Below the pieces are notes generated by a model. It saw only the letters and a list, made by a program, of their open reading frames with translations, ran no database searches and had not been told where the DNA came from. A DNA stretch of 64,000 nucleotides from Cellulomonas xylanilytica (GTDB taxonomy: Bacteria > Actinomycetota > Actinomycetes > Actinomycetales > Cellulomonadaceae), in contig NZ_BJUB01000001.1 in the NCBI RefSeq assembly GCF_007989805.1, positions 124,001-188,000 of the forward strand, written 5' to 3'. Of this stretch, positions 44,958-52,808 are shown piece after piece. Within the stretch, counting starts at the first letter, position 1, and each line of letters starts with the position of its first letter. The position numbers and the translations under genes are program-made.

Positions 44958-46166
44958 GTGAGCGCACCGGTCCTGAGCGACGTCGTCCGGCTGCTCGAGC
45001 GGCGCTACCCCCCGTCCACGGCCGAGTCCTGGGACGCGGTGGGTCTGGTCACCGGTGATCCCGGCCAGCCCGTCCGCCGCGTGCTCCTCGCGGTCGACCC
45101 GGTGGCTGCCGTCGTCGACGAGGCGGTCGCCTGGGGTGCCGACCTCGTCGTGACGCACCACCCCCTCCTCCTGCGCCCGGTTCACTCGATCGCGGCGACG
45201 ACGTTCAAGGGGGCGCTGCTGCACACCCTCGTGCGCTCCGGCACGGCGCTGTACACGGCGCACACCAACGCGGACGCGGCGGCCGGGGGAGTCAACGACG
45301 CCCTCGCGGCGGCGCTCGGCCTCGTCGGCACGGTCCCGCTGGACGCGGCGCCCGTGGAGGCGCTCGACAAGCACGTGGTGTTCGTCCCGGTCGGGGACGC
45401 GGAGCGGCTGGTCGACGCGCTCGCCGCCGCGGGCGCCGGGGCGATCGGCGAGTACACGCGGTGCGCGTGGACGTCGACGGGCGAGGGGACCTTCACGCCG
45501 TCCGACGCGGCGTCGCCGACGATCGGGTCCGCCGGTACGGCGTCGCGCGTGGTCGAGGCCCGGGTCGAGATGGTTGCCCCGCGTCGCCTCCGCTCGTCCA
45601 TCGTCGCCGCGATGCGCGCCGCCCACCCCTACGAGGAGCCGGCGTTCGACGTGCTCGAGCTGGCGTCGTGGCCCGGCTCGACGGGCACCGGTCGTGTGGG
45701 GTCGCTGCGCGAGCCCACGACGCTGCGGGCGTTCGCGGCCTCGGTCGCGGCTGCGCTCCCCGCGACCGCGCAGGGCGTGCGGTTCGCCGGCGATCCCGAG
45801 GGGCGGGTCGAGCGCGTGGCGGTCGTCGGCGGGTCGGGCGACTCGTTCTTCGACGCGGTCCGGGCGTCCGGCGTCGACGCCTACGTGACGGCGGACCTGC
45901 GCCACCACCCGACGTCCGAGCTCCGCGAGCGCGCCGAGCACGACGGCTCGTCCACGCCGTACCTTCTCGACGTCGCCCACTTCGCCTCCGAGTGGCCGTG
46001 GCTCGCGCACGCGGCCCGCGCCCTGGAGCAGGACGCCGCCGCCGCGGGCACTACGGTGGAGACCCGCGTCAGCACGGTGAGCACCGACCCGTGGACGGGA
46101 CGCGTCGCGAGCCCGGAACCGCATGGAGAGCACGACCCCGAAGCACCCCCGGAAGGACACCCGTGA
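44958..46166 (+). CDS. NIF3/YbgI-family metal-binding protein
   Basis: A 402-residue NIF3-like protein. The family core is split by a central insertion, giving the longer bacterial form: N-terminal WDAVGLVTGDP and VVTHHPLLL (metal-binding histidines), a middle PII-like insert around ALDKHVVFVPVGDAERLVDAL, and C-terminal AYVTADLRHH and VAHFASEW. It is often annotated GTP cyclohydrolase I type 2, but that activity is uncertain. GTG 44958 is preferred; GTG 44949 adds three residues. The gene overlaps the zinc-ribbon gene by four bases. Confidence 0.9.
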   Translation: MSAPVLSDVVRLLERRYPPSTAESWDAVGLVTGDPGQPVRRVLLAVDPVAAVVDEAVAWGADLVVTHHPLLLRPVHSIAATTFKGALLHTLVRSGTALYTAHTNADAAAGGVNDALAAALGLVGTVPLDAAPVEALDKHVVFVPVGDAERLVDALAAAGAGAIGEYTRCAWTSTGEGTFTPSDAASPTIGSAGTASRVVEARVEMVAPRRLRSSIVAAMRAAHPYEEPAFDVLELASWPGSTGTGRVGSLREPTTLRAFAASVAAALPATAQGVRFAGDPEGRVERVAVVGGSGDSFFDAVRASGVDAYVTADLRHHPTSELRERAEHDGSSTPYLLDVAHFASEWPWLAHAARALEQDAAAAGTTVETRVSTVSTDPWTGRVASPEPHGEHDPEAPPEGHP

Positions 46167-46909
46167 CGACTGCACCCGCAGCGGACCAGCGCCGACTGCT
46201 CGACGTCCAGGCTCTCGACACGCGCCTGGACCAGATCGCCCACAAGAAGCGCACCCTGCCGGAGCTCGCGCGGCTGACCGAGCTGGACTCGCAGGTCACG
46301 GACCTGCACACCGCCCTGGTGACCTCCCAGACGGCCGTGAGCGACCTGCAGCGCGAGCTGCGCAAGGCGGAGGCCGACGTCGAGCAGGTGCGCGTGCGTG
46401 CCGCGCGCGACCAGGCCCGGCTGGACTCCGGCACCGGCAGCCCCAAGGACCTCCAGGCGCTGCAGAGCGAGCTGGTGACCCTCGGACGCCGGCAGTCCGA
46501 GCTCGAGGAGGTCGAGCTGGACGTCATGGAGCGGCTCGAGGCTCACGAGAAGGCGCTCGCCGAGGTCACGACCGCGCACGAGTCGCTCGCCGAGAAGCGC
46601 GCCGGGGTCGAGGCTGAGCGCGATGCCGCGTACGCCGCGCTCGACGCCGAGGCGGAGACGGTCCGCGCCGAGCGCGCGACGGCCGCCGACGGTCTGGACG
46701 CCGGGCTGGTGACGCTCTACGAGCGGCTGCGCGCCCAGCTGGGCGGCAAGGGCGCCGGCGCACTGCGCGGGCGCCGGTGCGAGAGCTGCCGGCTCGAGCT
46801 GAACCCGCTCGACGTCGAGGCGATCGTCAAGGCACCCGAGGACCAGGTGGTGCGCTGCGAGGAGTGCGGCCGGATCCTCGTGCGCCTCCCGGAACCCGCG
46901 AAGGGCTGA
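46163..46909 (+). CDS. C4-type zinc-ribbon coiled-coil protein
   Basis: A 248-residue protein composed of a long coiled coil (residues about 5-190) and a C-terminal zinc ribbon with cysteines in CESCRLELN and CEECGRIL. It resembles FlgN-like/CT398 zinc-ribbon proteins, widespread and linked to NIF3 genes. The GTG overlaps the NIF3 stop (GTGA), so the proteins are made together. The molecular role is unresolved; nucleic-acid or secretion-related roles have been suggested for the family. Confidence 0.9.
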   Translation: MTTAPAADQRRLLDVQALDTRLDQIAHKKRTLPELARLTELDSQVTDLHTALVTSQTAVSDLQRELRKAEADVEQVRVRAARDQARLDSGTGSPKDLQALQSELVTLGRRQSELEEVELDVMERLEAHEKALAEVTTAHESLAEKRAGVEAERDAAYAALDAEAETVRAERATAADGLDAGLVTLYERLRAQLGGKGAGALRGRRCESCRLELNPLDVEAIVKAPEDQVVRCEECGRILVRLPEPAKG

Positions 46910-46953
46910 TCCGCGGCTCGCGCGACCCGCGTCGGAGGGACAGACTGCGAGGC

Positions 46954-47709
46954 GTGAGCGACGCCGCCGAACCGCTGGAGACCACCCCCGCCGACCCCGC
47001 GGGTTCGCCGCCGAGACGGGCGCCGCGGCCGTCCGGCGCAGGCGTCCGGTTCGACGAGGAGCAGCCGGTCACGGTGGTCCTCGTCCGGCACGGGCAGACG
47101 ACCATGACCGTTACGCGCGGGTACTCCGGCTCCGGGGAGCCCGGCCCGCCCCTGGACGAGACCGGTCTGCGGCAGGCCCGTGACGCCGCCGACCTGGTCG
47201 ACCGCGTCGGACGGGACCTGTGGGGCGACATCCCGTACCCGAGCGAGATCATCGCCTCGCCCATGGTCCGCACGCAGCAGACCAGCGCGGTCATCGCCGA
47301 GAAGCTGGGTCTGGCCGTCCGGACGGACGAGGCGTTCCAGGAGGCGAACTTCGGGGAGTGGCAGGGCCTGACCGCCGAGCAGATCGAGGAGCGGTGGCCC
47401 GGGCAGCTCGAGCCGTGGCACACGAAGGCCGACCTCCGGCCACCGGGTGGCGAGTCGATCGAGGACGTCGGTCGCCGGCTGCAGCGCGGTCTGGACCAGC
47501 TGCTGGCTGAGGGGGTCGACCGGACGGTCGTCGTCGTGAGCCACGCCGTGGCCATCCGCGCCGCGCTCGGCGTGACGATGGGGGCGCAGCCGTCGTCGTG
47601 GAGCCAGCTGCGGGTCGCGCCCGCGTCGGTGAGCATCGTGCGCCTCTTCGCGGACCGTCGCGACGAGATCGCGGTGGTCGGTGTGCCGAGCGAGGGTTGG
47701 TCGTCCTGA
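46954..47709 (+). CDS. Histidine phosphatase family protein (CobC-like), without RNase H domain
   Basis: A 251-residue phosphohydrolase. The catalytic RHG triplet is in VVLVRHGQTTM, the second histidine in VVVVSHAVAI, and the acid region in FQEANFGEWQGL. The first 40 residues are proline- and alanine-rich and disordered. In many actinobacteria the protein at this place, following the NIF3 and zinc-ribbon genes, is a fusion of RNase HI to this phosphatase; here only the phosphatase half remains. The GTG at 46954 follows GGAGGGA at a distance. Confidence 0.88.
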   Translation: MSDAAEPLETTPADPAGSPPRRAPRPSGAGVRFDEEQPVTVVLVRHGQTTMTVTRGYSGSGEPGPPLDETGLRQARDAADLVDRVGRDLWGDIPYPSEIIASPMVRTQQTSAVIAEKLGLAVRTDEAFQEANFGEWQGLTAEQIEERWPGQLEPWHTKADLRPPGGESIEDVGRRLQRGLDQLLAEGVDRTVVVVSHAVAIRAALGVTMGAQPSSWSQLRVAPASVSIVRLFADRRDEIAVVGVPSEGWSS

Positions 47710-47713
47710 GCCG

Positions 47714-48883
47714 TCAGCTCGCGGCGACCAGCGCGAGCGTGGCAGCGACGACCGTGAGCGGGGCGAGCAGCAACCCCTGACGCACGATCGTGCCGGCCGG
47801 GACACCGAGCATCACCGTGCGGCACCGCTGCCACCACAGCACCGTCGCCAGCGAGCCCCAGGGCGTGATCAACGGCCCCACCCCGGTACCGACGAGCAGC
47901 GCAGCGACGCGCAGCGGGTCGGACCCGGCCGCCGGCTCCAGCGCCAGGTACGCGGGCAGGTTGTTCATCGCGTTCGACGCGAGGGCACCCGTCGCGGCCA
48001 GCTGAAGGAGCGCCGCCGGACCGTTCCCGGTGCCGGCCGCCTGCCCGAGCAGCGCGCCGAGCCCTTGGGCGTGGGCGGTCGCGACGACGACGAAGAGGCC
48101 CAGGACGACGAGCAGCGTCCGCCACGGCACCAGGTCGCGCGCGGCCACGGGGAGCTTCTGGTGCCGGGCCAGCGTCACCGCCAGCAGCACGACGGCCACG
48201 ACGATCGCGGTGGGAGCGGTCGGTGCGCCGACGACGAACGCGATGGCGAGCACGCCGACCGTGACCGCGCACACGACGAGCAGTGTCCGGTCGCGAGCCG
48301 GGTGCGTCGGGCCCGGCTCGTACGTGCCGCCCAGCGACCGCCGGTCACGGATCGCCAGGACCGCCACGGTGACCACGACCGCCGCGACGGCCGGCGCCCA
48401 CATCAGGCCCAGGTACCCGACACCGGCCGCGCGCAGGGTGTGGTCGGCCAGCAGGTTGGTCAGGTTGGACACCGGCAGGACGAGCGAGGCGGTGTTGGCC
48501 AGCGCCAGGACCGCGAGCGCGAACGGCAGCGGTGGCGTGCGGGTGCGCCGGGCAAGAGCGATGACGACCGGCGTGAGCAGCACCGCGGTCGTGTCCAGGG
48601 ACAGGACGGCGGTGCTCACGGTCGCCAGCACCACGACGAGGGCCCAGAGCGCCCAGCGATGCCCGCGCGCGACCCGGGACGCCAGCCCCGCGGCCGCGTC
48701 GAACAGCCCCGCGCCCGCACACATCTCGGCGACCACGGTCAGCGCCGCGACGAAGACGAGGACGGGCAGGGTCCGCTCGGCCAGCTCGCGGGCGTCCTGC
48801 GCGGGCAGCGCGCCGCTGACGAGCACGAGCACGGTCACCACGACCGCGACCAGCCACCACGGGACGGCCCGCCGGCGCGCCAC
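47714..48883 (-). CDS. ArsB/NhaD-superfamily (SLC13-like) ion transporter
   Basis: A 389-residue membrane protein with ten or eleven predicted spans. The two re-entrant motif regions of the IT superfamily are visible: LSLDTTAVLLTPVVIAL followed by NTASLVLPVSNLTNLL, and later NAMNNLPAYLAL followed by GPLITPWGSLATVLWW. Arsenite or dicarboxylate/sodium transport are possible; no ars regulator is nearby, so the substrate is open. The GTG start directly follows the yaaA stop codon. Confidence 0.85.
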   Translation of the reverse strand: MARRRAVPWWLVAVVVTVLVLVSGALPAQDARELAERTLPVLVFVAALTVVAEMCAGAGLFDAAAGLASRVARGHRWALWALVVVLATVSTAVLSLDTTAVLLTPVVIALARRTRTPPLPFALAVLALANTASLVLPVSNLTNLLADHTLRAAGVGYLGLMWAPAVAAVVVTVAVLAIRDRRSLGGTYEPGPTHPARDRTLLVVCAVTVGVLAIAFVVGAPTAPTAIVVAVVLLAVTLARHQKLPVAARDLVPWRTLLVVLGLFVVVATAHAQGLGALLGQAAGTGNGPAALLQLAATGALASNAMNNLPAYLALEPAAGSDPLRVAALLVGTGVGPLITPWGSLATVLWWQRCRTVMLGVPAGTIVRQGLLLAPLTVVAATLALVAAS

Positions 48884-49663
48884 TCAGGCCACGACGAGCT
48901 CGAGCGTGCGCGCGCCGCGCGTGGGCGGGCCGAGCTCCACCGCGAGGAGCGCGGACCCGACGAGCTCCCGGGCGACACGTGCCAGACCCTCGGCGTCCTG
49001 CGGGGCGCGACCACGTCGGGTCAGCAGGTGACGGGTGAGCACCCCGCGCGTGTGCTTCGCGTTGTGCGAGACCACCGACCGGCTCCCGTCGAGCTCGCGC
49101 AGGACACGCACCTGCACCCAGTCGGCGGACCGCGGCGGGTGCCACGCGGCGAGGTACGTCGCGGACCGGCAGTCGACCACGAGCTCACCGTCGGCCCGCG
49201 CCTCGAGCTCGACGCCGAGCGCGCCTCGCCACGCCCCCGCCAGCGGTCCGATCCCCGGCAGGTCCGTGCCCATGGACAGCCGGTAGGCGGGGATCCGGTC
49301 GTCGGGTGCGACCAGGCCCCACAGGCCTGAGACGATCCGCAGGCTCTCGCTCGCCCGTGCCCGCCCGGTCGGCGTCAGCCGGTCGAGCCCGGCCGCGGCG
49401 TACAGCACACCCGTGTAGACGTGCTTCGCCGCCCCCGTCGGCAGGCTGCGCAGGTGCACGTTGCGCGCCACCTCGGCATCGAGGCTCGCCCCGACCCCCA
49501 GCACCCGCATGGCGTCCGGCGACGCGCTGGCCTCGACCAGTGCGTCGAGGACCTTCTCCCGCACCGGGTTCAGGCCTGGGGAGGAGAGGCTGTCGAGGTC
49601 GAGCTGGGGGCCGCGGGCGCGCGGCGGCGTCTTGCCCTCGGAGGGCGGCAGGAGCACGAGCAC
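48884..49663 (-). CDS. yaaA: YaaA-family peroxide stress protein
   Basis: A 259-residue member of the YaaA/DUF328 family, which in E. coli limits intracellular iron during peroxide stress and binds DNA. The family opens with LLPPSEGKTPP as here, and contains LYAAAGLDRLTPTG and YRLSMGTDLPG. The C-terminal SHNAKHTRGVLTRHLL is also typical. The GTG at 49663 fits the family N-terminus. It is translationally coupled to the transporter gene. Confidence 0.92.
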   Translation of the reverse strand: MLVLLPPSEGKTPPRARGPQLDLDSLSSPGLNPVREKVLDALVEASASPDAMRVLGVGASLDAEVARNVHLRSLPTGAAKHVYTGVLYAAAGLDRLTPTGRARASESLRIVSGLWGLVAPDDRIPAYRLSMGTDLPGIGPLAGAWRGALGVELEARADGELVVDCRSATYLAAWHPPRSADWVQVRVLRELDGSRSVVSHNAKHTRGVLTRHLLTRRGRAPQDAEGLARVARELVGSALLAVELGPPTRGARTLELVVA

Positions 49664-49711
49664 GCCTGAACTGTAGGCTCCGCGCGACGGTGCAGCGCGA
49701 GGAGGACCCCC

Positions 49712-50095
49712 ATGGCGCACGTGAAGATCTACGGCCGGCGCGACGTCTGGCAGGACCGCCGGGGATCCGTGTCCGACGCGGTCCACCGCGCGGTCGTCGG
49801 CACCTGGGGACTCCCCGAGGACAAGCGGTTCCACCGCTTCCTGCTCCTCGACGCCGACGACCTCGTGGCCCCCCGGGGCAAGGACTACCTCGTCGTGGAG
49901 ATCCTCTGCTTCACCGGACGGTCGCGCGAGGCGAGGCGCGCTCTCATCGCAGCGTTCTACGACGACGTCGCCCCCACCCTCGGCCTGGCCGCCGACGACC
50001 TCGAGGTCATCATCATCGAGAGCCCGCCGGAGAACTGGGGGATTCGTGGCGTGTCCGGCGACGAGCTGTCCCTGACCTACCGCGTGGACGTCTGA
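49712..50095 (+). CDS. Tautomerase-like protein
   Basis: A 127-residue protein of the 4-oxalocrotonate tautomerase superfamily (Tautomerase_2 type): VSDAVHRAVVGTWGLPEDKRFHRFL, then VVEILCFTGRSREARRALIAAFYDDV and IIIESPPENWGIRGV. The catalytic N-terminal proline of the superfamily is replaced by Ala after Met (MAHVKIYG), so classical tautomerase activity is doubtful. The end overlaps the LuxR-type gene on the other strand by 19 bases. Confidence 0.85.
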   Translation: MAHVKIYGRRDVWQDRRGSVSDAVHRAVVGTWGLPEDKRFHRFLLLDADDLVAPRGKDYLVVEILCFTGRSREARRALIAAFYDDVAPTLGLAADDLEVIIIESPPENWGIRGVSGDELSLTYRVDV

Positions 50096-50367
50096 ACCGA
50101 CGGGCGCGGCACCTCCATCAGCCGCCGGCGCGGCTGCTCCGCCTCGGGCAGCGCCAGGTCCGCAGGGACCAGCCCACGCTCGCGACCGGCCGCCAGCGCC
50201 GACTCGCGGTCGGTGGTGCCGAGCTTCTGGTAGATCGAGCGGACCTGCGACTTCACGGTGTTCCGTGTGACGAAGAGCGACGCGGCGATCTCCCCGAGCG
50301 TCAGCGGCAGGGCCAGGTGCGCGAGGATCACTCGCTCGCGACGGGTCAGTGATTCCGTGATCTCCAT
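50077..50367 (-). CDS. Stand-alone LuxR-type helix-turn-helix protein (possible remnant)
   Basis: A 96-residue protein containing only a LuxR/GerE HTH (LTRRERVILAHLALPLTLGEIAASLF, then NTVKSQVRSIYQKLG) and a short charged tail. It lacks a receiver or ATPase domain, and no other gene follows upstream because rnpB begins about 65 bases away. It may be the C-terminal remnant of a larger MalT-type regulator, or a genuine small regulator. There is no good ribosome site before the ATG. Confidence 0.65.
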   Translation of the reverse strand: MEITESLTRRERVILAHLALPLTLGEIAASLFVTRNTVKSQVRSIYQKLGTTDRESALAAGRERGLVPADLALPEAEQPRRRLMEVPRPSVQTSTR

Positions 50368-50430
50368 GCCGGTGGTTCGACGCCGACCAGCAGACGGATG
50401 GGTGGCGATCGGGCGACTATGCTGGCGCCG

Positions 50431-50816
50431 CGGATGAGTCAGTCAGGCGGCCGCGTCGAGCCTCCGGGCTCGCCGAGGAACGTCCGGGCTCCGCAGAGCA
50501 GGGTGGTGGGTAACACCCACCCGGGGTGACCCGCGGGACAGTGCCACAGAGAACAGACCGCCCGACCGGTCCGCCGGTCGGGTAAGGGTGAAACGGTGGT
50601 GTAAGAGACCACCAGCGTGCCGGGCGACCGGTGCGGCTAGGTAAACCCCACCCGGAGCAAGGTCAGACAGGGAGCGTTCGAGGGCTGCTCGCCCGAGCTC
50701 CCGGGTAGGCCGCTGGAGGCGTACGGCAACGTGCGTCGTAGAGGGATGGCCGCCACTCGCGCAGTGCGGGCAACCGCGCGCGAGGACAGAACCCGGCGTA
50801 TCGACTGACTCATCCG
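50431..50816 (+). ncRNA. rnpB: RNase P RNA, bacterial type A
   Basis: Catalytic RNA that trims tRNA 5' leaders. Conserved cores are present in order: GAGGAACGTCCGGGCTCC (P4 5' strand region), CAGGGTGGTGGGTAACACCC, GACAGTGCCACAGAGAACAGACCGCC, GGGTAAGGGTGAAACGGTGG and the 3' AGGACAGAACCCGGC with the P4 partner. The ends CGGATGAGTCAGTC and GACTGACTCATCCG pair to form P1. A TATGCT -10 element lies at 50418-50423. The last 30 bases are duplicated at 52910-52939, marking an integration site. Confidence 0.95.
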
Positions 50817-50817
50817 C
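50788..50817 (+). repeat. Left attachment site (attL), 3' end of rnpB
   Basis: A 30-base sequence beginning AGAACCCGGCGTATCGACTG and ending at 50817, identical to 52910-52939. It contains the 3' strand of P1 of RNase P RNA, so integration restores the functional RNA. Confidence 0.9.
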
Positions 50818-50851
50818 TTTCAACGCTTTGACCAGCACAAACGCTCTGCGA

Positions 50852-50986
50852 CTAGGTCGCTAGTCCGCGGTTGGTCCGCAAGACGTTTCGCGTCATCGCG
50901 GCATCGACGGCCTCACGGGTCCGACTGTCAGAATCCGGCCACAGGTGCGAGTACGTGTCGAGCGTCTCGACCGCCGACGCATGCAT
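50852..50986 (-). pseudogene. C-terminal fragment of a tyrosine (phage-type) integrase
   Basis: The last 44 residues of a tyrosine recombinase remain: HASAVETLDTYSHLWPDSDS contains the nucleophile tyrosine in its standard context, followed by an arginine-rich tail and stop 35 bases from attL. The reading frame runs on upstream but homology ends abruptly at 50984-50986, where a palindrome cluster begins. The active-site Arg, His and Arg are absent, so the protein cannot recombine DNA. Confidence 0.85.
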
Positions 50987-51067
50987 GTGCCCGCTCGGGC
51001 ACATGTGCCGACGTCGGCACTTGCGCCGGATCGTGAGGGTGCCGACGTCGGCACCCTGCAGGGTGCG
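50984..51067. repeat. Cluster of palindromes next to the truncated integrase
   Basis: Four inverted repeats in 84 bases: CATGTGCCCG/CGGGCACATG (50984-51005), GTGCCGACGTCGGCAC (51005-51020), a perfect 22-base palindrome centred on ACGT (51036-51057), and GCACCCTGCAGGGTGC (51051-51066). The 22-base form recurs with variation at 51210-51231 and 51532-51553. Such density suggests protein-binding sites or a rearrangement hotspot. Confidence 0.8.
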
Positions 51068-51126
51068 CTTGGAGTCGGGTCGCAGTCTATGCAGCCGCAT
51101 ACATTGCCCGACGTCGTGATGCGCCG

Positions 51127-51150
51127 CAGGGTGGGGAGTTCCCCACCCTG
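51127..51150. repeat. Inverted repeat within the rnpB element
   Basis: CAGGGTGGGG and CCCCACCCTG are separated by four bases (AGTT). It is unrelated to the ACGT-centred family and could form a short hairpin. Confidence 0.55.
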
Positions 51151-51209
51151 CACGGTCCGATCGGTGAGGGTCCGAACGCCAGGCATGTGCTACCGGTCGC
51201 ACGTCCGTC

Positions 51210-51231
51210 AGGGTGCTGACGTGAGCACCCT
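51210..51231. repeat. ACGT-centred 22-base palindrome, copy 3
   Basis: AGGGTGCTGAC paired with GTGAGCACCCT; one mismatched pair compared with full symmetry. It lies immediately before the damaged start of the ParB-like gene. Confidence 0.75.
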
Positions 51232-51248
51232 CGATCGAGCGGTTCGGC

Positions 51249-51701
51249 GTGCTCGTGCCCGTGCTCATCGACCAGCACGGGCGCATCATCGACGGGCACC
51301 ACCGCTCGCGCATCGCCGACGAGCTCGGCGTTCGATACCAGCCCGTCGTGCACGTCGTGGACGACGACGAGCACGCCGCCGCGATCGCTCGCGAGGTCAA
51401 TCTGCACCGCCGGCACATGGACCCCGAACAGCGGCGAGCCGTCGTCGTGGCGCTCGCCGAACAGGGTCACTCGCAGGTCGCGATCGCCGAGGCCCTGAAG
51501 ATCGGACGCGGCACGCTGCAGCGGGACATCGAGGGTGCCCACGTGGGCACCCTGCCGGACTACGTGACCGCGAAGGATGGCAAGTCGTACCCGCGCACGC
51601 TGCGACCGCTGACGCCGCACGAGGCCCGCACGGAGATGCGGCGTGCCGAACTGGCGGCGCAGCGGCTCGACTACGAGCCCGTTCCATCGATCTCGCGCTG
51701 A
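51249..51701 (+). pseudogene. ParB-like nuclease-domain protein with damaged N-terminus
   Basis: A 150-residue remnant or short form of a ParB/Srx-fold protein. It has the ParB box (IDGHHRSRIADELG), then VNLHRRHMDPEQRR and a helix-turn-helix (QVAIAEALKIGRGTLQRDI), ending with a VTAKDGKSYPRTLRPLT segment found in actinobacterial ParB-like proteins. Homology extends upstream to about 51225 (SIERFGVLVPVLID), but a TGA at 51222 closes the frame and no good start exists, suggesting loss of the true N-terminus. An exact 22-base palindrome lies inside the gene at 51532-51553. It might still be translated from GTG 51249. Confidence 0.7.
51532..51553. repeat. ACGT-centred 22-base palindrome, copy 4, inside the ParB-like gene
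   Basis: A perfect palindrome AGGGTGCCCAC/GTGGGCACCCT. It encodes the EGAHVGTL segment between the helix-turn-helix and the KDGKSYP part of the ParB-like protein. A ParB-like protein with its presumptive site inside its own gene would be a parS-like arrangement. Confidence 0.75.
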
Positions 51702-51773
51702 CCGACGAACGGGAGGCACGCTGCCGGAGTGTCGATCGTTCGGCTTCCCTGCGCGTCCCTACCGTTGGAGAAC

Positions 51774-52463
51774 ATGAACCGAGTGGTGCACGTCGCGGTC
51801 GAGGACAGTTTCTGGGACGTCGCGACGGCGATCGGAACCGTGTTGGCGGTACTGGTCGCAGTTTGGCTCGGGGCGTCCGCGCAGCGTTCTGTTGCACGCG
51901 ATCGACACGAACGCGAGCGGCACGATCTGTGGAAGCAAGCCCATCGAGTCTGGGTGTGGGCCGAACGAGTCGGCGAACTGGTCGACACCGCCGCCACTGC
52001 TGCGGGCGGGCCGCTGCTTCCCAAACAGCCCATGTATCGAATCGTTTTCCACAACGCCAGCAACAAGCCCATCTACGGGGCCCGGGTCGAATACCATATG
52101 TACGAACGCACCCCGGAGGGTGCACCAAACCAGCCTCCACCCGGTGAGGGTGAGTCGCGTGATCTCGGGCTGATCCCGCCCCGGACCCGGCGGCACGTCG
52201 ACATTCCGATCAATCGTGCATTGTGGATTGAGCCATACGAGCAGGCGAACGGCGACCTTAACGCCACCTTCGCCGATGCCGAACACAACTCTTGGAAGAT
52301 CGCTGGCAACCAGCCCCTTGAGTTGATGCGCACGCGGGTCGAGATGATTGCCCAGAGGAAGCTGATCGAGCGGCGGATCCCGAAGAAGCCTGACGGCGGC
52401 CCCGGTGAGTGGTGTGTCTGGGCGTGGCGGCGATACAACGTGTGGCGGATGGGTCAGGGCTAG
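51774..52463 (+). CDS. Membrane-anchored protein of unknown function, element cargo
   Basis: A 229-residue protein with one N-terminal membrane span (ATAIGTVLAVLVAVWLGAS), a charged helix (SVARDRHERERHDLWKQAHRVW), and a beta-rich domain beginning YRIVFHNASNKPIYGARVEY. Base composition is lower in GC than the neighbouring chromosomal genes. ATG 51774 follows GGAG. I do not recognise a family; the layout of span, helix and beta-domain resembles the chromosomal gene at 54203, and both could be sensor or defence-type accessory proteins, which is speculation. Confidence 0.72.
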   Translation: MNRVVHVAVEDSFWDVATAIGTVLAVLVAVWLGASAQRSVARDRHERERHDLWKQAHRVWVWAERVGELVDTAATAAGGPLLPKQPMYRIVFHNASNKPIYGARVEYHMYERTPEGAPNQPPPGEGESRDLGLIPPRTRRHVDIPINRALWIEPYEQANGDLNATFADAEHNSWKIAGNQPLELMRTRVEMIAQRKLIERRIPKKPDGGPGEWCVWAWRRYNVWRMGQG

Positions 52464-52469
52464 CCCGAT

Positions 52470-52715
52470 CTAACGCGCCGTGACGCGCTCGGCTGGCACC
52501 CACGCGAACCAGTGCCGCTCATGCCCGAGCGTCTGCCGGACGCACAACCACTCCGCAGGGGACGGGGGTGCGGGTGCGCGCGAGACGACGACCACGGGGA
52601 TCCCGACGGTCTCGCCCGAGTAGAGATCGCTGCGCACAGTCGCGGACCGGTACGGCTCGATCGGGGTCTGCCCGGGTGGGTCACCGTGCATGCGTATCCA
52701 CCGCGAGTAATCCAT
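52470..52715 (-). CDS. Small hypothetical protein within the rnpB element
   Basis: An 81-residue frame (MDYSRWIRMHGDPPG to ERVTAR) with coherent amino-acid composition, including WLCVRQTLGHERHWFAWVP. A start at 52745 is also open. Neither has a clear ribosome site. It is convergent with the membrane protein gene and six bases from its end. Support is limited to frame and codon quality. Confidence 0.4.
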   Translation of the reverse strand: MDYSRWIRMHGDPPGQTPIEPYRSATVRSDLYSGETVGIPVVVVSRAPAPPSPAEWLCVRQTLGHERHWFAWVPAERVTAR

Positions 52716-52785
52716 GCCGGGGACGGTACGGGGGAGTGGTGACATGCGGCCGTATGTGGGCTGTCAGAAAAACTGAACGCGCGTT

Positions 52786-52808
52786 TAGTCCGCGGTTAGT
52801 CCGCAAGA
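52786..52808 (+). repeat. Second copy of a 23-base repeat from the integrase 3' end
   Basis: TAGTCCGCGGTTAGTCCGCA and three more bases match 50861-50883 at 22 of 23 positions in the same orientation. The left copy encodes the integrase residues LRTNRGL. The right copy is about 100 bases from attR, so it could be an integrase arm site or the trace of a second element. Confidence 0.65.

Noticed and set aside
50984..51553. Repeated palindromes considered as a CRISPR array
   Set aside because: Spacing is irregular, the units are palindromic operator-like sites rather than repeats with unique spacers, and no cas gene is present.
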